Below the pieces are notes generated by a model. It did no database searches, was not told the origin of the DNA, and saw only the letters and a list, made by a program, of their open reading frames with translations. Made by a program: the position numbers and the translations under genes. A stretch of DNA of 45,538 nt from a virus, in the IMG/VR virus record IMGVR_UViG_3300047200_000234, positions 1 to 45,538 of that record. The stretch is one strand, 5' to 3'. This document shows positions 40,227 to 45,538 of this stretch, one piece after another. Positions within the stretch are counted from its first letter, which is position 1. Each line of letters begins with the position of its first letter.

Positions 40227-42080
40227 ATGAATTTTGATTTTCAATCTATAAAAACTGAGTTACAAAATAGACTTTCTCTTTTATCGGGATGGAAGACTAC
40301 ATTATACTTTGGTGTATATGATCGTATCACTGACGCATATGCCTATGTCATGGCTAAAGTTGCCTATGTTGCTGAATACCGATATAGAGAATCTTTTTGG
40401 AGAACTGCTCAGGCTATTCAATCACTTCTTCGAATGGCTTGGTTACTTGGGTATAAAGCTTATCGGAAAAAAGGAGCTGTTGGATTTATCAAAGTAAGTG
40501 GAAGTCCTACCTTTGACCCATCTTATGTAAATCCATATCCAAATATAACACTTACTAGATGGATGAGAATTACTGATACTACAAAACAAAACAATGTTTA
40601 TGTAACAGCAGACACTACTTATTACACAAGTACTCTTGGTTCTTTCCCAATTCCGGTAAAAGAAGGTATTCCCAAACAATATATTTATACAGCTATTGGG
40701 TTACAAAATGAAGTTATAACTCTGTATTCTCCAAATATAGATAATGATGAAATGCAAATATATGTTCTTGATCCCAATGGAGGTGTGGTGGGTAACGTCT
40801 ACATTACTAGAAATATTTATTTTATAAATGACTTAGTAAATTATTACTGCCAAGTAGATAATGCAGAAGATTTTCAAAGTGTTACATTGAAATTTGGTGA
40901 TGGGATGCAGTCTAGAATGCTTACAGCAGGAACAAGCATTTTAATAAAGTATGCTATAACTGGTGGGGTTTCAGGAAACATTACATCTACCGGAGTTTTA
41001 ACTACTTGTTTAGACACCGTGTATGACCAAAGTGGTACTCCTGTCTCGTATCTTTATTTTACAAATACATCAGCTATTGAGAATGGATCTGAGTACGAAG
41101 ATATTGAGAGTATTAGAAATAATGCTCCAGCTTTGTTTGGTTCTGGTTATCGATGTGGAACTATAAGTGACTGGATAAGTATTTTGGAATCATACTCCTA
41201 TATTTATAAAGCAGTTGTTTGGACTATCAATGAGATTGGTGGTTCAACATTATTAAGTGAGCAAAATAAAGTGTTCTTATCAATCATTTCAAGTGATGGC
41301 AATGTGCTTACTACGGATGAAAAAACAATTCTAACAACTGATCTATATTTAAATTATGCGTCTAGAACAGAAATAATAACTTTTCAAGACTTTGTAAAAG
41401 TCTATCCAGTATTCACAATAGCGGCTGATGTAACTGGTGTCGATACGGCTGTGATGTCTCAGACTATAAAGGAAACTTTATATAATACTTACTCAACTCT
41501 TAGTGTAGACTTCGCTACAAATATTTATCAATCCCAGTTTATTGGTACAATTTCAAATATCACTGGTATGGTGTTTCATCAAACAACTATGCAAGTAATG
41601 GAGGAAGGATTTAGTGCTTCGCAAATTAGTGCTAGTCCTGTTTTATATTATCCAACTACTGTTCCGTCTGATCCGGATGCAGTTTATATCACAGTTAATT
41701 CTCCTCAGTTATGGATTAAAAGAAAAATTGGTGGTGTTTGGGGTACTCCTTTCCAAGTAGGTGTAGCTCATACTGGTGGAAATTATTTTGATGGTGTTAA
41801 TTCATATGTAATCGGATTAGCAAATTCAAGTATTAACTATGCTACGAATACTATGTCATGGATTATTTATGAACCAGGTGGAGCAACTCCAATCAGTAGT
41901 GATATCACATGGGGTACGCTTAATCCCCCAGAATCTGATGGTACTGGTTATGTTGTAAGTCTAATATACATAACACAGGATGGGGCTGGTAATCAGGCAC
42001 AGACTATTCGAATACATAAGAACAATGTAATTACTGATGTCGATACTTCTTATATTTACCCAACACTTTCATTGGTGTAA
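40227..42080 (+). CDS. Baseplate wedge protein J (gp6-like)
   Basis: The 617-residue protein resembles T4 gp6/P2 gpJ: an N-terminal helical domain, then a beta region with SGNITSTGVLTTCL, IENGSEYEDIESIRNNAPAL and CGTISDWISILESY, which is the Baseplate_J core. I chose the ATG at 40227 because AAAAGG precedes it by 8 bases, rather than a TTG 27 bases earlier. The C-terminal 130 residues are an extra beta domain (QLWIKRKIGGVWGTPFQVG). Confidence 0.85.
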   Translation: MNFDFQSIKTELQNRLSLLSGWKTTLYFGVYDRITDAYAYVMAKVAYVAEYRYRESFWRTAQAIQSLLRMAWLLGYKAYRKKGAVGFIKVSGSPTFDPSYVNPYPNITLTRWMRITDTTKQNNVYVTADTTYYTSTLGSFPIPVKEGIPKQYIYTAIGLQNEVITLYSPNIDNDEMQIYVLDPNGGVVGNVYITRNIYFINDLVNYYCQVDNAEDFQSVTLKFGDGMQSRMLTAGTSILIKYAITGGVSGNITSTGVLTTCLDTVYDQSGTPVSYLYFTNTSAIENGSEYEDIESIRNNAPALFGSGYRCGTISDWISILESYSYIYKAVVWTINEIGGSTLLSEQNKVFLSIISSDGNVLTTDEKTILTTDLYLNYASRTEIITFQDFVKVYPVFTIAADVTGVDTAVMSQTIKETLYNTYSTLSVDFATNIYQSQFIGTISNITGMVFHQTTMQVMEEGFSASQISASPVLYYPTTVPSDPDAVYITVNSPQLWIKRKIGGVWGTPFQVGVAHTGGNYFDGVNSYVIGLANSSINYATNTMSWIIYEPGGATPISSDITWGTLNPPESDGTGYVVSLIYITQDGAGNQAQTIRIHKNNVITDVDTSYIYPTLSLV

Positions 42081-42113
42081 AAATTTATATGAGTTTTAAA
42101 GGACTTTACATAT

Positions 42114-43319
42114 ATGTCTGTTAATTTTAAGAATCTTCTTCCCAAGCTAATGCGCCCTACTCGTTGGGGTGAATTGATGCAAGCTATTCAAAGTATAGAT
42201 ACTGATTTCAGAACTCAAAAAGTAAATCCTATTTTTGAAAAGTATACAAGACAAGCAACCAATGCTGAGTTATTAGCTTTAGCGGATTTACTTGGCTTCA
42301 AAGTAGTTTCTATATTTGGTTATACAGCTACAAATATGTACTTGCAAAAACAAGTAGAAACTATTGCTGACAGAATTAAACATAGAGCTGCCGATCTTTC
42401 ATATATGAATACTGGATATATTTATAATCTTTGGGCAGAAAATTATCCAATGTACGTTTCTGCTACTAGTCCTTATTCTTATCAACTCTGTTCTGCAACT
42501 TTATTTGCTCAACCACCTCAGACATTAACAGTAACATCTTTAGATCCTGAGGGTGACAATCTTCTATATTATATAGGAAATACTCCTATCTATGGAACCC
42601 CCCAGCACACAGGATTACCTGCAACATCTCTTGATACTCCAGAATTTGCTTCTTTAGACCCAGTTGTTCTCTCAAATGGAAATCAAATCACGAGTATTTC
42701 ACGCAATATTACATTTTCATATTTTCACAAAACTATGGAAAGCGTGGGAGAGTTTATGAACATATACACTCTTCAAGCATTGAAGAATGATACTGATCAA
42801 ATATGCAAAGCTACCGAACATGTGTATCATGAACCTTGGTTAAAGTTTAATACAAATGGGAACAAAACTTTAACTATTGAAAATATAAATGATTATAATG
42901 GTCAATTCTGCGACACTACAAATAGTCTACTTATAGGAAATAATTTATTAGATGCGGCATATGCACAGTTTGGTACAGGTGATTATTTACCTTCAGGAGT
43001 TATTCCATCAGGCACAATCCCAGGTGTTAAAACATTTTCATATGTGATACCTTCAGGAATTCCATCGGGTATTGCTTCAGGTGTTCTTATAGCTTCTGGT
43101 GTTCCTTCAGGAGTATGTGGGTGGAATTTCTATTCATCACCCTCTGCCAGTGGAATTCATTTTGATGTTATGATTGGTGAAAGAAATAAATTTACAAGTT
43201 TTTCAGAACTATCAATTTTAAATAGCAGCAAACAGTGTGTGTATTATGCTTCATTTCCCCAAGTTAAGTGGGACCCAACAATGTATAATAATGTTAGGAT
43301 ACAAATTAAACTAGTTTAA
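42114..43319 (+). CDS. Baseplate wedge or tail protein (gp7/gpI position)
   Basis: It follows the gp6-like gene, where P2 gpI and T4 gp7 lie, and begins with a helical domain (LLPKLMRPTRWGELMQAIQS). Residues about 295-335 hold six P-S-G repeats (LPSGVIPSGTIPG and IPSGIPSGIASG), which may form a flexible linker to a C-terminal beta domain. This layout fits an adaptor that attaches a fibre. The following gene is a fibre. Confidence 0.6.
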   Translation: MSVNFKNLLPKLMRPTRWGELMQAIQSIDTDFRTQKVNPIFEKYTRQATNAELLALADLLGFKVVSIFGYTATNMYLQKQVETIADRIKHRAADLSYMNTGYIYNLWAENYPMYVSATSPYSYQLCSATLFAQPPQTLTVTSLDPEGDNLLYYIGNTPIYGTPQHTGLPATSLDTPEFASLDPVVLSNGNQITSISRNITFSYFHKTMESVGEFMNIYTLQALKNDTDQICKATEHVYHEPWLKFNTNGNKTLTIENINDYNGQFCDTTNSLLIGNNLLDAAYAQFGTGDYLPSGVIPSGTIPGVKTFSYVIPSGIPSGIASGVLIASGVPSGVCGWNFYSSPSASGIHFDVMIGERNKFTSFSELSILNSSKQCVYYASFPQVKWDPTMYNNVRIQIKLV

Positions 43320-43321
43320 AA

Positions 43322-43329
43322 ACTAATAA
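43322..43329 (+). promoter_or_regulatory. ACTAATAA late-type motif before the fibre gene
   Basis: The motif lies 35 bases before the ATG at 43357 and 2 bases after the previous stop codon, with the RBS AAAAGG downstream. No RBS-masking hairpin is clear. Confidence 0.5.
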
Positions 43330-43356
43330 ATAGAAATAATAAAAGGTTTATAATAC

Positions 43357-45063
43357 ATGAGTACAAGTAATATTGGAAATCAAACAGTAACTTTTAGATA
43401 CAAAAATGCTGCTACAGGTGCTGATTTTTCTAGAACATCTTATGCCGCAATTTCTCCCGGTATTTATGAAGGTGGTGCCTTATCCTTGCCTGGTGGTAAT
43501 GTTTTAATGCTTGCTCCTTTTGTTGCCGTATTTAAATCAGACACGGATAAATCTAATCATGTATCTACAGCTAATCAAATAAATTTAAACACCGATACTG
43601 GATTAGGAGTTTGTACTTCGAGTGCCCCTTACATTACAATGTCTTATACTTATCAAGATGTTTTGGTAAACTATATAGACTTTGCATATAAAGCTACTCC
43701 TCTTGCTACTGATTTAGTTATTGGTAAAGCATTATTTACTGGTGCTAATATTACTGGAATTGATTATACAACAGCTTCGTTACCTCCTATCTTTTCTCCA
43801 ATCGCTGCTACTACTTATTTAAGAAGTAATACAATTACCAAAACATGTAGTGCTCAAATGGGAGTATCTGGAACTAAAGCAAGTACTTTCGATGTTAATG
43901 GTGATGCTGGTAATCCTGCAGTAATGGGATTTAATAGAATTGGGTTATATGCAATAAATTTTGGACTAGACACTGATAACATTTTAAAAGTTGGTGGATG
44001 GTCATTAGGCAATAATAAATATAGAGTATTATTAACTGATGGAGACAATACAAATATAACTGTGGGAAATATTACATGTCCTACACTATTCACAGGGGGA
44101 GTGGCGAACAATGCCAAAGCATTAACAACTAGAATAGTAGGTTCTACTGATAATTTGGGGGTTGCCGTAGTTAATGACGCAACGGCAGGAGTAAAAAATA
44201 TTATATATTGGGTCGAATCTGGGGCGGCAGGGTCACCAGACATAACAAAAACATGGACAATTAAAAAGCTAGATTGGGCAGCCGATGACCCGGCACATTT
44301 TAAATTAGTGGCACTTGATTTTAACTCACCAGAGGAACATCATATAACCTATTCAACAGGGTTCGTAGGCGTATGGAAAAAAGTGAGAAACTCCGACGGA
44401 TCTGCAACAAACGCGGCTAATTCTGATCTTCTTGGAAGCGTCGCCATAACGTCGATTCCCTATTTTGGTCAGCCTCCCACCGTCGCAAAAACGGCCGCCA
44501 TATATACTGGAGACGCCAACAATATTGTGGCGACAGGTGATTATCTATCTAATAATACTATGACCAACATTCCAAGTCCTTACGGCTTTCTGACTCATGT
44601 TTCTTGGAGCGATAGTCAATTTGCTATACAAAAGTTTTGTCTCTCGGTAAACGGCGTCGGTGAATGGAAACGAGTAAAATGGGCCAACGTTTGGGGGTCA
44701 TGGATTGTGACTACTAACGCTGACGGATCTGTTCCGAATGCAACGAATGCAACGCAACTAGGCACAGTTCCTTCTGCGTCATTATTAGCTCCGACAGTTC
44801 ATATTGTAACAGCAAGTAGAACATTAGGTGATACCTATACAAATTCACTAGCTTATCCCATTACAATTTATTGTTCCGCTCATTCTGCTATTAACGTAAT
44901 TCTAGGGGGTGTGATAGCAGGATCAACTGTAAATCAGATAGAGTCAACTGTAGGTTCTGGGAATGCTTACGCCTCAATTACAATAATAATACCTTCTGGG
45001 GCAACTTATGCGATTGCATGTGGACCCTCTACCACATTAGACAAGTGGGTAGAAGTGTATTAA
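43357..45063 (+). CDS. Tail fibre with pyocin-knob-like C-terminus
   Basis: The 568-residue protein starts with a baseplate-attachment-like domain (residues 1-130). Residues about 340-480 hold knob motifs: GDANNIVATGDYL, then SPYGFLTHVSWSDSQFAIQK and WKRVKWANVWGSWIV, typical of phage and pyocin fibres. A further repeat-like NATNATQLGTV precedes the end. The DNA changes from about 25% GC near 44000 to about 52% at 44401-44520, so the receptor-binding part was probably acquired separately. The convergent gene starts 3 bases away. Confidence 0.78.
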   Translation: MSTSNIGNQTVTFRYKNAATGADFSRTSYAAISPGIYEGGALSLPGGNVLMLAPFVAVFKSDTDKSNHVSTANQINLNTDTGLGVCTSSAPYITMSYTYQDVLVNYIDFAYKATPLATDLVIGKALFTGANITGIDYTTASLPPIFSPIAATTYLRSNTITKTCSAQMGVSGTKASTFDVNGDAGNPAVMGFNRIGLYAINFGLDTDNILKVGGWSLGNNKYRVLLTDGDNTNITVGNITCPTLFTGGVANNAKALTTRIVGSTDNLGVAVVNDATAGVKNIIYWVESGAAGSPDITKTWTIKKLDWAADDPAHFKLVALDFNSPEEHHITYSTGFVGVWKKVRNSDGSATNAANSDLLGSVAITSIPYFGQPPTVAKTAAIYTGDANNIVATGDYLSNNTMTNIPSPYGFLTHVSWSDSQFAIQKFCLSVNGVGEWKRVKWANVWGSWIVTTNADGSVPNATNATQLGTVPSASLLAPTVHIVTASRTLGDTYTNSLAYPITIYCSAHSAINVILGGVIAGSTVNQIESTVGSGNAYASITIIIPSGATYAIACGPSTTLDKWVEVY

Positions 45064-45066
45064 AAA

Positions 45067-45495
45067 TTACATGAGTAGCGAGGAGAACTTTTTATGATAA
45101 CCAATAGAAACCGTTGTCAAAGATTGATCCCAAGGCACTTTGTCTTTTGTATATTGATATTTGCTTTGATCAATTGTAGGTAATACGACATTATGATAAC
45201 AATAATGATTAACGTCAACATACCAATTATCAAACAGAGTTGTTTTAATACCGATGGAATACGTGTCTCTAAAGGGAAGACCGTTTATTCGGTTACTGCT
45301 CCATTGACTCCAAGTTTCCCAGCCGCCGTACGGAGTAACTGTCAGCCATTTATAAGTAATATCCTCGGATACTTGGATTTTCATTCTGTATACGTTCATA
45401 TTCGTGACTTGGCCGAAGCTCATGTCAAGCGTCTGCGCCTGTACTGCGCTGAAAGATCCAAGAACCAGGGTGAAAAGAATGATTGTTTTTTTCAT
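45067..45495 (-). CDS. Short secreted outer-membrane-like protein
   Basis: A clear signal peptide (residues 1-20, cleavage after VQA) leads to about 120 residues with alternating hydrophobic/polar strands rich in Trp and Tyr (TYKWLTVTPYGGWETWSQW), like part of a small beta-barrel. The end (TVSIGYHKKFSSLLM) differs from the usual terminal Phe. It has the same raised GC as the end of the neighbouring fibre gene. It may modify or block a receptor, which is inferred. Confidence 0.65.
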   Translation of the reverse strand: MKKTIILFTLVLGSFSAVQAQTLDMSFGQVTNMNVYRMKIQVSEDITYKWLTVTPYGGWETWSQWSSNRINGLPFRDTYSIGIKTTLFDNWYVDVNHYCYHNVVLPTIDQSKYQYTKDKVPWDQSLTTVSIGYHKKFSSLLM

Positions 45496-45538
45496 GATTT
45501 GTACTCCTTAACTTGTTTACTATATAAATATACAAAAC
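45496..45538 (-). promoter_or_regulatory. Leader and probable -10 of an early-type promoter (partial)
   Basis: On the reverse strand AAACAAGTTAAGGAG (near 45504-45518) resembles the conserved early leader AAACAACTAAGGAG, and TATATT/TATAGT-like sequence lies before it. The -35 element would lie outside the window. Confidence 0.4.

Noticed and set aside
1-45538. tRNA genes, CRISPR arrays, insertion-sequence ends and replication origin
   Set aside because: I read for cloverleaf arms, regular spaced repeats and terminal inverted repeats and saw none convincing. A computed search could still find a tRNA.
1-45538. Recoded stop codons, as in some gut phages
   Set aside because: TAG, TGA and TAA each end well-bounded genes at operon junctions, and no conserved gene is interrupted by one of them in frame.

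Overview
This window is part of the genome of a tailed phage with a contractile, T4-type virion (class Caudoviricetes), probably a large one. It carries a T4 gp23-like major capsid protein, a fused prohead protease and scaffold, a large terminase interrupted by an intein, sheath and tube proteins, a tape measure, a baseplate set (gp53-, gp5-, gp25- and gp6-like) and several fibres. The standard genetic code fits, since TAA, TAG and TGA all end genes. The DNA is AT-rich. Strong Shine-Dalgarno sites, sigma70-like promoters, a signal peptide and a short outer-membrane-like protein suggest a Gram-negative host, but the host cannot be named from sequence alone.

Layout. Bases 1-5711 (+) hold a J-domain protein, two small proteins, the protease-scaffold and the major capsid protein. 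Bases 5764-7437 hold a lone reverse-strand endonuclease-like gene and three small early-type genes. Bases 7503-20894 (+) hold the terminase with its intein, a run of virion and fibre genes, a glycosyltransferase, a broken GIY-YIG gene, a methyltransferase, a holin-like protein, a GIY-YIG endonuclease and a neck-like protein. Bases 20909-29842 (-) are an early-type block in about three operons. Its core is an RNA-repair set: tRNA-His guanylyltransferase-like protein, RlaP-like nucleotidyltransferase, Rnl5-like RNA ligase and polynucleotide kinase/phosphatase. Bases 30105-45063 (+) are the tail and baseplate module, ending in a fibre whose last third has a different base composition. A convergent gene for a short secreted, outer-membrane-like protein closes the window.

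Regulation. Two promoter classes stand out. Early-type genes follow a TTGTTTAC-17-TATACT-like promoter with a conserved leader. Structural genes follow an ACTAATAA motif that lies 24-37 nt before ten start codons (two more sites lie further upstream) and is proposed here as the late promoter. At six of these genes the motif sits inside or beside an inverted repeat whose 3' arm covers the ribosome binding site or start codon. Read-through transcripts would fold and block translation, while transcripts started at the motif would lack the 5' arm. T4 uses this logic for its lysozyme gene e and for soc.

Selfish elements are frequent: a LAGLIDADG intein in the terminase Walker A motif, an intact and a broken GIY-YIG gene, two endonuclease-like genes with an E-[FY]-D-G-x-Q-H motif, and a short fragment resembling the N-terminus of TnpB.
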